Shown: positions 1 through 7,535 of the stretch, piece by piece | Layout: each line of letters starts with the position of its first letter | Position numbering within the stretch: the first letter of the stretch is position 1 | Assembly: GCA_934167685.1 (NCBI GenBank) | Contig: CAKPLQ010000030.1 | Coordinates: forward strand, 1-17,607 | DNA: 17,607 nucleotides | Reading direction: 5' to 3' | Origin: an uncultured Clostridia bacterium | Lineage (GTDB): Bacteria; Bacillota; Clostridia; TANB77; CAG-508 | Position numbers and translations under genes: made by a program | The notes under the pieces: generated by a model | Database searches by the model: none | Seen by the model: the letters and a program-made list of their open reading frames with translations, nothing else | Told to the model about the DNA's origin: nothing

Positions 1-655
1 TTTCACTAATTTCCTGTCTTGTATTTCCTACTCCTGCACCCGGAACAATTCCTGTATCAGATATTTGAATTGTACTACTTATTCTATCAATACTTCTTGA
101 AGCCAATGCATCAATTACAATTAATAGTTTTGGATGAATATTATCTACAATTCCTTTTAAGATTTCTACAGTTTCTATTCCTGTAGTTCCAAGTACTCCT
201 GGTGATATTGCACTTACTGGTCTTGTACCTTCTTCTACATATTGCGGCAAATATTTTATGATATGTCTTGTAACATCAATTTCATTAATAACTTTTGGAC
301 CCAATGCATCTGGAGTTACATATATATTTCCCAATCCAACTACTAAAATGTCTTCTTGCTTACTTGCATGAATATCAATTATTTTTCTCAACTCATTTGC
401 AACTATATCTGAAGCTTTTTGAATATCTTCATCTTCTGCTAATTTCAACTTTTTTACATCTATCGTTACATAATTTCCAATTGGCTTTCCTATAGCTTTT
501 TCTCCATTTTGATTTGTTATCTCTACTCTTGTAACTTTAAGATTCTCATTAATCTTTTCTTCTGTACTCTCAATTCCATCTATTTGTTCTAATTTGTTTA
601 TTTTTTGATATATATCTTTTCTTTCTAATGCCAAATCAGTTCTAAAATTATACAT
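1..655 (-). CDS. gpr: GPR germination protease (partial, C-terminus beyond left edge)
   Basis: Spore protease that degrades small acid-soluble DNA-binding proteins (SASPs) at germination. It is made in the forespore as a zymogen and self-processed. I translated the 218 codons present and found one open frame. Family signatures include R-T-D-L-A-L-E at residues 5-11, VVGLGN then VTPDALGP near residues 107-120, SAISPGVLGTTGIET near 155-170, VIDALASRS, and ISDTGIVPGAGVGN near the window edge. Typical GPRs are about 330-370 residues, so roughly the last third is missing. The start is ATG at 653-655 behind an AAGGAGGGT ribosome binding site at 661-668. Only four residues precede the conserved RTDLA block, so the pro-segment is very short. 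It has no in-frame CGG in the part seen. Identification is confident. Confidence 0.95.
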   Translation of the reverse strand, partial: MYNFRTDLALERKDIYQKINKLEQIDGIESTEEKINENLKVTRVEITNQNGEKAIGKPIGNYVTIDVKKLKLAEDEDIQKASDIVANELRKIIDIHASKQEDILVVGLGNIYVTPDALGPKVINEIDVTRHIIKYLPQYVEEGTRPVSAISPGVLGTTGIETVEILKGIVDNIHPKLLIVIDALASRSIDRISSTIQISDTGIVPGAGVGNTRQEISE

Positions 656-671
656 AACAAACCCTCCTTGA

Positions 672-704
672 CTTTATTGTTTCTTTTATCAGTATTTTTA
701 TACA
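672..704 (-). promoter_or_regulatory. Possible forespore (sigma-G/F-like) promoter of gpr
   Basis: The sense strand shows GTATA (complement of 699-703), similar to the -35 of sigma-F/G promoters, and a weak CAATAAA (673-679) where the -10 would fall. The -10 match and the spacing are poor. The assignment rests mainly on gpr being sigma-G dependent in known spore formers. Confidence 0.3.
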
Positions 705-721
705 TTTAAAGAAGAAACAGT

Positions 722-751
722 AAAAACCCCCAAGAAATTATTTCTTAGGGG
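722..751 (-). terminator. Rho-independent terminator of the 760-1119 gene
   Basis: On the minus strand a stem of CCCCTAAGAAAT paired with ATTTCTTGGGG (one mismatch or bulge, almost no loop) is followed by TTTTT. It lies just after the TAG stop of the upstream gene and separates that gene from gpr. Confidence 0.85.
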
Positions 752-759
752 CCGGAAGA

Positions 760-1119
760 TTAGAATTCGTCGTTATCTTCATCTGCGTCCATCATGCAAT
801 CAAGCCAATCAATCAAATCCTCCATGTTAATAGCAACAGCTCCGCCATTGTTCAAAAACATAGCGGATATGTCTTTTATTTTCCACGCTATCATAAGTGG
901 AAAATAAAATGGACAAAATATTGCTCGTTCAGTATGGAATCTCGCTTCGTCCGGAATGATTGCATCTGGATTAAATCCAGGAGTTCTCAATGAGTTATCA
1001 AGTACAATAACGTAAACATCCGCCTCCTTAGCAGTGTCTACTACACTTATTGTATTTTTAAACTCCTCCCGAAGTTTAGATGGAACTTCAAATGACCCTA
1101 CAACATAAACTTTTAACAT
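760..1119 (-). CDS. Hypothetical protein, 119 aa, compositionally atypical
   Basis: I do not recognise the family. The N-terminus (MLKVYVVGSF, then EADVYVIVLDNS near residues 33-44) reads like beta strands of a Rossmann-type fold, vaguely like nucleoside-deoxyribosyltransferase-like proteins, but I see no catalytic signature. The C-terminus is acidic (DADEDNDE). The start is ATG at 1117-1119 with AAGGAGGAC 8 bases upstream. A GTG further upstream (1159-1161) is rejected because it lies upstream of the likely transcription start. It has its own consensus promoter and terminator, so it is a one-gene unit between aspS and gpr. Codon use is visibly more GC-rich than its neighbours (GAG, GCC, CTT, CGA). 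It contains one in-frame CGG at codon 17 (1069-1071) that must be read as a triplet. This suggests transfer from another host. Confidence 0.75.
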   Translation of the reverse strand: MLKVYVVGSFEVPSKLREEFKNTISVVDTAKEADVYVIVLDNSLRTPGFNPDAIIPDEARFHTERAIFCPFYFPLMIAWKIKDISAMFLNNGGAVAINMEDLIDWLDCMMDADEDNDEF

Positions 1120-1152
1120 TTCAATGTCCTCCTTATATTTTTTTACAATGTT

Positions 1153-1181
1153 ATTATACACCCATTTCCAGAAAAAGTCAA
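1153..1181 (-). promoter_or_regulatory. Sigma-A-type promoter for the 119-aa gene
   Basis: On the minus strand TTGACT (complement of 1176-1181), a 17-base spacer and a perfect TATAAT (complement of 1153-1158). It lies immediately after the aspS stop codon. Confidence 0.85.
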
Positions 1182-1185
1182 AACT

Positions 1186-2937
1186 TTATTTTTTTATATC
1201 TAATTTTATATGAACATCTCTAAGCTGGTCTTTTGTTACATTTCCTGGTGCTCCCATCATTAAATCTTCTGCTTTACTACTTAATGGAAATGCTATAACT
1301 TCTCTTATACTTTCAGAACCAGTTAATAGCATTAGCATTCTGTCAACTCCAGGTGCAATTCCTGCATGTGGTGGAGCTCCAAATTGAAATGCTGTATACA
1401 ATGCTCCGAATTTTGTTCTTACTTCTTCTTCTGTGTATCCTGCCATTTCGAATGCTTTTAGCATAATATTGATATCATGATTTCTTACAGCTCCTGAAGA
1501 TAATTCTATTCCATTACATACTAAATCATATTGATATGCCAAAATGTCTAAAGGATTTTGATTTTCTAATGCTTCTAATCCTCCTTGAGGCATTGAAAAT
1601 GGATTGTGGCTAAATTGAATTTGGTCATGCTCATCCATTTCGAACATTGGAAAGTCTATTATCCAACAAAATTCAAATTTACTATTATCTATTAAATCTA
1701 ATCTTTTTGCAAGTTCTGTTCTAATTTGTCCTGCTAATTCTGTTGCTCTTTTTTCATTATCTGCAATAAAGAATATTGTATCATCTTGTTTTAAATTTGC
1801 AATCTTTAATAAGTCTTTTTTTAATTCTTCCGGAATAAATTTATCTATTGGTCCTTTAAAAGATAAATCTTCTTGAACCTCTAAATATCCAAGTCCTCCC
1901 ATTCCTATTGACATAGCATAATCTAGCATTTTTTCGTGGAATCCTTTTGACATATGTCCACTTACTTTGATTGCTCTTACTGTTCTATTTATAAATGGTT
2001 TGAATGTGCATTTATTAAAGAACTCTGATAAATCTATTATAAATAATGGATTTCTTAAATCTGGCTTATCTGAACCATATTTAAGCATTGCTTCTTTATA
2101 TGTTATTCTTCTAAATGGAGCAGATGAAATTTCTTTATCAGAAAATTTCTTAAATGTATTGTAAATTACAGGTTCTATTGCCTTAAATACATCTTCTTGT
2201 GTTGCAAAACTCATTTCCATATCAAGTTGATAAAACTCACCTGGAGCTCTATCTGCTCTAGCATCTTCATCTCTAAAGCATGGTGCTATTTGGAAATATT
2301 TATCTATTCCAGATACCATAAGCAATTGCTTAAATTGTTGTGGTGCTTGTGGTAATGCATAGAATTTTCCTGGATGTAAACGGCTTGGTACTAAATAGTC
2401 CCTTGCTCCTTCTGGTGATGAACTTGTCAAAATCGGAGTTTGTACTTCTAAAAATCCTTGTTCTATCATTTGACTTCTTAAAAATTGAATTACATTTGCT
2501 CTTAATATTAAATTATTTTTTAGCTTCTCACTTCTTAAATCTAAAAATCTATATTTAAGTCTTAAATCTTCGCGTACTTCTTGATTTTCGTTTACTTCAA
2601 ATGGTAAATTTTTAGTTCTTTTCCCTAAAACTTTAATTTCTTCTATACGAATTTCCACAAGACCTGTTTTGATTTTTGTATTGATAGTTTCTTCATCACG
2701 TTTACGAACTGTTCCATAAACTGTAACAGTTGATTCAATTGGAATATGTGATGCAAAATCTACATCTTCTGTTTTTCCAGAAGTTACAACTTGTGTTACT
2801 CCATACATGTCTCTAATATCTAAAAATACAAGTCCTCCAAAGTCTCTTATTGTTTCTACCCATCCTGCGATTCTTACTTTTTTTCCTACATCTTCTAAAC
2901 TTATTTCATTACAACTATGTGTTCTATATTCTTCCAT
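1186..2937 (-). CDS. aspS: Aspartyl-tRNA synthetase
   Basis: Charges tRNA-Asp with aspartate in the cytosol and, where the enzyme is non-discriminating, also tRNA-Asn for later amidation by GatCAB. At 583 residues it has the bacterial-type length. Visible parts are an N-terminal anticodon-binding OB fold (VRIAGWVETIRDFGG near 21-35), class II motif 2 (FRDEDARADR, near residue 220), the GAD insertion typical of bacterial AspRS (about 290-420), GIELSSGA-V-R-NHDI, and motif 3 G-V-D-R-M near the C-terminus. The motif 2 region reads PGEFYQLDMEMSF rather than the PEFTQIDIEMSF form usual in Firmicutes. The start is ATG at 2935-2937 with AGAGGT just upstream. It is controlled by the T-box leader. No terminator is evident after it. 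Confidence 0.97.
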   Translation of the reverse strand: MEEYRTHSCNEISLEDVGKKVRIAGWVETIRDFGGLVFLDIRDMYGVTQVVTSGKTEDVDFASHIPIESTVTVYGTVRKRDEETINTKIKTGLVEIRIEEIKVLGKRTKNLPFEVNENQEVREDLRLKYRFLDLRSEKLKNNLILRANVIQFLRSQMIEQGFLEVQTPILTSSSPEGARDYLVPSRLHPGKFYALPQAPQQFKQLLMVSGIDKYFQIAPCFRDEDARADRAPGEFYQLDMEMSFATQEDVFKAIEPVIYNTFKKFSDKEISSAPFRRITYKEAMLKYGSDKPDLRNPLFIIDLSEFFNKCTFKPFINRTVRAIKVSGHMSKGFHEKMLDYAMSIGMGGLGYLEVQEDLSFKGPIDKFIPEELKKDLLKIANLKQDDTIFFIADNEKRATELAGQIRTELAKRLDLIDNSKFEFCWIIDFPMFEMDEHDQIQFSHNPFSMPQGGLEALENQNPLDILAYQYDLVCNGIELSSGAVRNHDINIMLKAFEMAGYTEEEVRTKFGALYTAFQFGAPPHAGIAPGVDRMLMLLTGSESIREVIAFPLSSKAEDLMMGAPGNVTKDQLRDVHIKLDIKK

Positions 2938-2970
2938 ATTTACCTCTTTTCTTCAAAAAGTTGCGTTACT

Positions 2971-2991
2971 TGCACCGGTCCCATCGGTGCA
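2971..2991 (-). other. Extra hairpin in the aspS leader
   Basis: TGCACCG, a 7-base loop, then CGGTGCA, a perfect 7-bp stem. It sits between the T-box terminator and the aspS ribosome binding site. It has no T-run after it, so it is not a terminator. It would remain in every full-length aspS mRNA as a 5' structure. Confidence 0.6.
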
Positions 2992-3252
2992 AAATAAAAA
3001 ATTCATCCCCACATTAATAATCGCTTATTAATGCAGGGACGAATCAACTCCGCGGTGCCACCCAGCTTGAAAATCCAGTTCGTGAATTTTCCTCTTTTTA
3101 TTTTACCTTTTCGCTCCAATGTGTTTCACTTATTAGGTTGACTGTAAAGGGCTTTCAGCCGGTGACCCTTTTTCTCTTTCCATTTCTTCTAATAGCTTTG
3201 CATTGTTCTAACGCAAACTTTTTATTTAATTTCTTATTTTTCATTTATTATA
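2990..3252 (-). promoter_or_regulatory. T-box leader of aspS (tRNA-sensing riboswitch)
   Basis: The sense strand carries the diagnostic T-box sequence TGGGTGGCACCGCGG (3050-3064). Next comes a long terminator helix (arms at 3001-3020 and 3025-3044, loop about 3021-3024) and a T-rich tract (2990-3000). The region from about 3065 to 3250 is long enough for Stem I to III. By position relative to the GTGA...TTGGAG block at the 3' side of Stem I, the specifier reads AAC (3123-3125). Uncharged tRNA would stabilise the antiterminator and allow aspS transcription. T-box identity is certain. The specifier assignment is my inference. Confidence 0.93.
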
Positions 3253-3258
3253 CGCTAT

Positions 3259-3287
3259 ATTTTACACACTATTCTCGTCATTGTCAA
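3259..3287 (-). promoter_or_regulatory. Promoter of the T-box/aspS transcript
   Basis: On the minus strand a perfect TTGACA (complement of 3282-3287), 17-base spacer, TAAAAT (complement of 3259-3264). The predicted start, near 3252, marks the 5' end of the T-box RNA. Confidence 0.9.
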
Positions 3288-3294
3288 GTTTTTT

Positions 3295-3342
3295 TGAAAA
3301 AAATTGCACATTGCTCTGCAATCAATCTTAAGCAATGTGTAT
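3295..3342 (-). terminator. Terminator after fhs
   Basis: A 10-bp stem, ACACATTGCT with AGCAATGTGC on the minus strand (complements of 3331-3340 and 3306-3315), 15-base loop, then TTTTTTT (3297-3303). An A/T run on the other side means it could work both ways. It ends the long asp23-to-fhs unit just before the aspS promoter. Confidence 0.85.
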
Positions 3343-3436
3343 TTTTTAATTTTCAAACACAATCCCATCAATACAATTATCATAAATAAACTGTTTAATT
3401 TTAAGATTATTATAAAACTCTAATTTCACTTTTTAG

Positions 3437-5107
3437 TTAGAAAATCCCAACAATCTCTCCATTTTCATCAATATCAATAGTCTCAGCAGCTGGTATTTTA
3501 GGTAGTCCTGGCATAGTCATAATTTTACCCGCTAGCACTACTATAAATCCAGCTCCAGCCTTTAGTTCAACATCTCTAATATTTATTTCAAATGGTTCAT
3601 CACATTCTAAATTTTTTGCATTATCTGAAAATGAATATTGTGTTTTAGCTATGCAAACCGGTAAATTTCCATATCCCATCTCTTCAATTTTTTCTATTTT
3701 TTTAGTAACCTCTTCTGGATATATAACACCTTTAGCTCCATAGATTTTCATGGCAACTTTATTAATTTTTTCTACTATAGTCTCATTTAAATCATATATA
3801 TATTCAAATCTTTCTGGCTTTTCCTTAACAATTTCAACTATCTTTTTAGATATATCAATTGCCCCTTCACCTCCTTTAGCCCAGCTCTCTACTACGCTTG
3901 AAACTATTTCTCTTTTAGCAAGCTCATTTTGAACATATTCTAGTTCTTTTTCTTGGTCTGTATTATATTTGTTGATTGCAACAATAACATTTAAGCCAAA
4001 TTTTCCTCTTATATTATCAATATGTCTATATAGATTATTCATTCCATTTTCTAAAGCTGACATATTTTCTTCTAAGATACTTTCTTTTGAGGCTCCACCA
4101 TGATATTTTAAAGCTTTAATTGTAGCCACACATACAACTACATCTGGTTTGATATTTGCTTTTCTACATTTAATATCTAGAAACTTTTCTGCACCTAAGT
4201 CAGCTCCAAAACCTGCTTCTGTAATTGTATAATCAGCAAGCTTCATTGCAGTTTTAGTTGCAATTATTGAATTACATCCATGTGCTATATTAGCGAATGG
4301 ACCTCCATGTATAATAGCAGGTGTATGTTCTAAAGTTTGTACTAAATTAGGTTTTATTGCATCTTTTAATAAAACTGTCATTGCACCTTCTGCTTTTAAG
4401 TCTTTTGCAAAAATAGGCTCATCTTTCTTGTTATATCCTATAACTATATTTCCTAATCTTTTCTTTAAATCTTCTATATCTTCAGCTAAGCATAAAATTG
4501 CCATTACTTCTGATGCTACTGTTATATCAAAACCATCTTCTCTTGGAACTATTTTGCTTTCTCCAGAAAGGCCAGTATTTACTTTTCTTAATTGTCTGTC
4601 ATTTAGGTCCACACATCTTTTCCATACTACTTTTTGAATTCCTAATTCATTTCCATGGTAAATATGATTATCTATCATTGCTGATAATAAATTATTAGCA
4701 GATGTTATCGCATGAATATCTCCTGTAAAGTGTAAATTAATATCTTCCATTGGTGCAACTTGAGCATAACCTCCACCTGTTGCTCCTCCTTTTATTCCAA
4801 ATACAGGTCCTAGTGATGGTTCTCTTAGAGCAAGTATTGAATTTTCTCCAATTCTTCTAAGTCCATCTGCAATTGATATTGATATTGTTGTTTTTCCTTC
4901 CCCTAATGGTGTTGGACTCATTGCTGTTACCAATACTAATTTTCCATCTTCTTTATTTTTCATCTTTTTATATAATTGATCAGAAATTTTGGCTTTATAT
5001 TTTCCATAGGTTTCAATCTCATCTTCTGATATTCCTAAATTTTTTGCAATTTCTGTTATTTTCTTTAGTTCTGTTTTTTTGGCAATTTCTATATCTGTCA
5101 TGTTCAA
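3437..5107 (-). CDS. fhs: Formate-tetrahydrofolate ligase
   Basis: ATP-dependent ligation of formate to tetrahydrofolate, giving 10-formyl-THF for purine synthesis, formyl-Met-tRNA and, in acetogens, the Wood-Ljungdahl methyl branch. At 556 residues it is full length. It shows the P-loop-like nucleotide site PTPLGEGKTT (residues 65-74), the family signatures EPSLGPVFGIKGGA and GGGYAQVAPMEDINLHFTGD, and a conserved C-terminal MTMPGLPKIPAAE. The start is uncertain: a TTG at 5105-5107 is 6 bases after AAAGGA, while ATG at 5099-5101 is 12 bases away. I keep the TTG for spacing. It is the last gene of the operon, 30 bases after the PAP2-like gene. No other Wood-Ljungdahl genes are in the window, so acetogenesis cannot be inferred. 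Confidence 0.97.
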   Translation of the reverse strand: MNMTDIEIAKKTELKKITEIAKNLGISEDEIETYGKYKAKISDQLYKKMKNKEDGKLVLVTAMSPTPLGEGKTTISISIADGLRRIGENSILALREPSLGPVFGIKGGATGGGYAQVAPMEDINLHFTGDIHAITSANNLLSAMIDNHIYHGNELGIQKVVWKRCVDLNDRQLRKVNTGLSGESKIVPREDGFDITVASEVMAILCLAEDIEDLKKRLGNIVIGYNKKDEPIFAKDLKAEGAMTVLLKDAIKPNLVQTLEHTPAIIHGGPFANIAHGCNSIIATKTAMKLADYTITEAGFGADLGAEKFLDIKCRKANIKPDVVVCVATIKALKYHGGASKESILEENMSALENGMNNLYRHIDNIRGKFGLNVIVAINKYNTDQEKELEYVQNELAKREIVSSVVESWAKGGEGAIDISKKIVEIVKEKPERFEYIYDLNETIVEKINKVAMKIYGAKGVIYPEEVTKKIEKIEEMGYGNLPVCIAKTQYSFSDNAKNLECDEPFEINIRDVELKAGAGFIVVLAGKIMTMPGLPKIPAAETIDIDENGEIVGIF

Positions 5108-5137
5108 TCACAGTCCTTTCTGATATATTATAAATTT

Positions 5138-5578
5138 TTAAGCAAATAAACCTACAACAATTCCTATAGTTGCTCCTACAATAACTTGTAGTGGAGTGTG
5201 TCCTAAAACTTCAACTAATCTTTCTTGAACTTCAACTCCTGTAAGCCCTGGTGTTTCTATAATTTTATTTAATAAATGTGCTTGTTTTCCTGCTGCTCTT
5301 CTTACTCCTGCAGCATCATACATTACTACCAACGCAAATATTGTAGCCATTGCAAACATAATGCTATCTGTTCCTTCAGCTTTTCCAACTAATGTTGCTA
5401 AACATGTAACAACTGCAGAATGAGAACTTGGCATTCCTCCTGCTCCTATTATCCTTTTAAAATTAAATTTTTTAGTTGTTACTAAATCATAAATCACTTT
5501 AAATGTTTGTATACATAGCCATACCAAAAATGGCACATATAAATATTTATTTGTTAATGCTAATTGCAAACTATTCAT
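5138..5578 (-). CDS. Divergent PAP2-family membrane protein (DUF212/YuiD type)
   Basis: A small integral membrane protein of 146 residues, related to PAP2-type acid phosphatases. It has the conserved GGMPSSHSA block (residues 47-55), then hydrophobic segments, MYDAAGVRRAAGKQA, and EVLGHTPLQVIVGA near the C-terminus, all diagnostic of the DUF212 family. Three to four membrane segments are apparent. The substrate is unknown. A lipid-phosphate phosphatase activity is inferred from the S-S-H motif only. The start ATG follows GAGGGG. It sits 20 bases after xseB and 30 before fhs, so it is co-transcribed with them. Confidence 0.92.
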   Translation of the reverse strand: MNSLQLALTNKYLYVPFLVWLCIQTFKVIYDLVTTKKFNFKRIIGAGGMPSSHSAVVTCLATLVGKAEGTDSIMFAMATIFALVVMYDAAGVRRAAGKQAHLLNKIIETPGLTGVEVQERLVEVLGHTPLQVIVGATIGIVVGLFA

Positions 5579-5598
5579 TATCTATTCCCCTCTTTTGT

Positions 5599-5823
5599 CT
5601 ATTCTGTTTCAAAATCTTCTTCTTTTAATTCTCCATCTTTTTCTAAAAGTATTGTTATTTTCTTTTCGGCATCTTCTAAAATATTGTTGCATTGTTTTGC
5701 AATTTTCATACCTTCTTCAAACTTTTCAACTGATTCATCTAAATTCAAATTACCATTTTCTAATTCTGAAACTATATTTTCCAAATTTTTCATTGACTCT
5801 TCAAAATTACTTTTGCTCATCAT
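5599..5823 (-). CDS. xseB: Exodeoxyribonuclease VII small subunit
   Basis: Small helical subunit that binds XseA to form exonuclease VII, a single-strand DNA exonuclease. About 74 residues, a typical length. The family pattern is visible: FEESMKNLENIVSELENGNLNLDESVEKFEEGMK, an antiparallel coiled-coil pair. I chose ATG at 5821-5823 because AAAGGA lies 6 bases upstream. An upstream ATG at 5827-5829 directly abuts that site, and ATG at 5818-5820 is also possible. It is in the same operon as xseA but separated from it by a small membrane-protein gene, which is unusual because the two subunits are normally adjacent. Confidence 0.93.
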   Translation of the reverse strand: MMSKSNFEESMKNLENIVSELENGNLNLDESVEKFEEGMKIAKQCNNILEDAEKKITILLEKDGELKEEDFETE

Positions 5824-5850
5824 TTCCATTCCTTTCTACACACAATTGAA

Positions 5851-6318
5851 TTAATATTTTTTTATTGTCCAATCTGATGTATTTATAACATACCATTGGA
5901 TTACTGCTCCATTTTGATTTACTGATACATAAATTTTTGTATCTTCCTTGTTTTCTACACTAAATGATACTGTATCATCTTCGCCCCACTCTTTTTTTGC
6001 AAGTTCAATAGCTTTTTCGTCATCTGTCTGTTTAGACTCCTTTTGCTCTTCTTTAACTTGCTCTTGTGACTCTTTTTCTTCTTCGCCCACATAATCACTT
6101 TCAGAATTTGAATTATCTTCTGGTAAATTTTCCTCTTCTTTAGCCTGTTCCTCCTCGTTGTCATTCTTTGCCACCTCTACTTTGGGTGCACTTATTGATT
6201 CTACAGCTTTTTTATTTTCCTTTACTCTTTCATCATATATAATTGAGGCTACTACTACTGCAATGCCTATTACTGCCAATATAATTATTAATGTTAATAT
6301 GTGTTGCTTTTTTTCCAT
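5851..6318 (-). CDS. Hypothetical single-pass membrane protein with acidic linker
   Basis: I do not recognise a named family. At 155 residues it has a short basic N-terminus, one membrane helix (about residues 7-27, LTLIIILAVIGIAVVVA), a highly charged Glu/Lys/Asn/Ser linker (about 35-105), and a compact C-terminal domain (about 106-155) starting AIELAKKEWGED and ending VINTSDWTIKKY. The C-terminal domain resembles small beta-rich extracytoplasmic modules. The orientation is probably N-in, with the acidic linker and domain outside. The start ATG at 6316-6318 follows GAAAGGAAG. A TTG overlapping the xseA stop (6354) is less likely. It lies between xseA and xseB and is probably co-transcribed. 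Confidence 0.8.
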   Translation of the reverse strand: MEKKQHILTLIIILAVIGIAVVVASIIYDERVKENKKAVESISAPKVEVAKNDNEEEQAKEEENLPEDNSNSESDYVGEEEKESQEQVKEEQKESKQTDDEKAIELAKKEWGEDDTVSFSVENKEDTKIYVSVNQNGAVIQWYVINTSDWTIKKY

Positions 6319-6347
6319 ATTTTTCTTCCTTTCTTGGGAATCTCCCA

Positions 6348-7535
6348 TTAACAAATTATTGCATCTTTTTCTCCATCATGAAATTTTAATTTTACTTTAT
6401 CATCCTTATTTAATTCATTTGCACTTTTAACTATTTTGTTATCTTTTTCTGTTAAAGAATATCCTCTTGTTAAAGTCTTTAGTGGACTTAGTGCATCCAA
6501 TTTTGTCACTAATTCTACATATGAAGATTTATTATCTTTTTGAATTATTTTTATTCTGTTTTCTAATCTTTGAACATATGAATCTAAAGTAACATCCATG
6601 TCTCTAATTTTTCTCATAGGGTCTGTAAAAACTCTTGATTTCATACATTTTTCATATCTTAGCTTCATTAATTCAATCTTCTTCTTTAAAGCTAATCTAT
6701 ATCTATTTTTATAGTTCGTTATTTTTTGTTTCAATTCATATACATCAGGTACAGCCAATTCCGCAGCAGCTGATGGTGTAGGTGCTCTTAAATCTGCAAC
6801 AAAATCTGCAATTGTAAAATCTGTTTCATGTCCTACTGCAGAAATTATTGGTAATTCTGATTGATATATTGCTCTTGCAACTATTTCTTCGTTAAATGGC
6901 CATAAATCCTCTAAAGAACCTCCACCTCTTCCAATTATAAGAACATCTGCTAATTTTTGTTCATTCATTATTTTAATTTTTTCTGCAATCTGCTCTGCTG
7001 CTCCAGGTCCTTGAACTGGCACTGGTAACAATTTTATATATACATTCGGATTTCTTCTTGTTGATACATTTATTATATCTCTTATTACTGCTCCTGTTTG
7101 TGATGTTAATACACCTACTACTTTAGGATATAGTGGAATTGGCTTTTTGTGAGCTTCATCAAATAAACCTTCTGCCTCTAACTGAGCTTTTAATTTTTCA
7201 AATTGCTCATGTAAATCTCCCATTCCATCTTCCATCATTTGTTTTACATATATTTGATATACTCCGTCTCTTTCAAATACTGACACAGACCCAAAAACCA
7301 TTACTTTCATTCCATCTTTTGGTTTAAAAGCTAGCCTTTCAGCATAGCTTTTAAACATTATACATTTTATTAACGAGTTCTCGTCTTTTAATGTAAAATA
7401 TAGATGTCCTGTGTAATGGTTTTTAAAATTGGAGATTTCTCCTTTCACTAATATTGCGCCTAAGTTTTCATCTTCCTCAAATCTGTCTTTTAAGTATTTG
7501 TTTAACTGTGTTACAGTTACTGCATTATACTTCAT
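6348..7535 (-). CDS. xseA: Exodeoxyribonuclease VII large subunit
   Basis: Catalytic subunit of exonuclease VII, which degrades single-stranded DNA from both ends into oligonucleotides. At 395 residues it is normal for Gram-positives. An N-terminal OB fold (about 1-100, including GEISNFKNHYTGHLYFTLKD) is followed by the catalytic domain with IIGRGGGSLEDLWPFN and SAVGHETDFTIADFVADLRAPTPSAAAE, then a long charged helical region and a C-terminal TRGYSL segment. The start ATG overlaps the nusB stop by one base (TAATG), so translation is coupled. Confidence 0.97.
   Translation of the reverse strand: MKYNAVTVTQLNKYLKDRFEEDENLGAILVKGEISNFKNHYTGHLYFTLKDENSLIKCIMFKSYAERLAFKPKDGMKVMVFGSVSVFERDGVYQIYVKQMMEDGMGDLHEQFEKLKAQLEAEGLFDEAHKKPIPLYPKVVGVLTSQTGAVIRDIINVSTRRNPNVYIKLLPVPVQGPGAAEQIAEKIKIMNEQKLADVLIIGRGGGSLEDLWPFNEEIVARAIYQSELPIISAVGHETDFTIADFVADLRAPTPSAAAELAVPDVYELKQKITNYKNRYRLALKKKIELMKLRYEKCMKSRVFTDPMRKIRDMDVTLDSYVQRLENRIKIIQKDNKSSYVELVTKLDALSPLKTLTRGYSLTEKDNKIVKSANELNKDDKVKLKFHDGEKDAIIC

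Noticed and set aside
1120..1161. GTG start at 1161 for the 119-aa gene
   Set aside because: It lies directly upstream of the -10 element (1153-1158), so it would not be in the transcript from that promoter. ATG 1119 has an ideal ribosome binding site.
3306..3340. Plus-strand terminator reading at the fhs/aspS boundary
   Set aside because: The stem is symmetric and could work both ways, but no plus-strand gene precedes it. Its role for fhs on the minus strand explains it.
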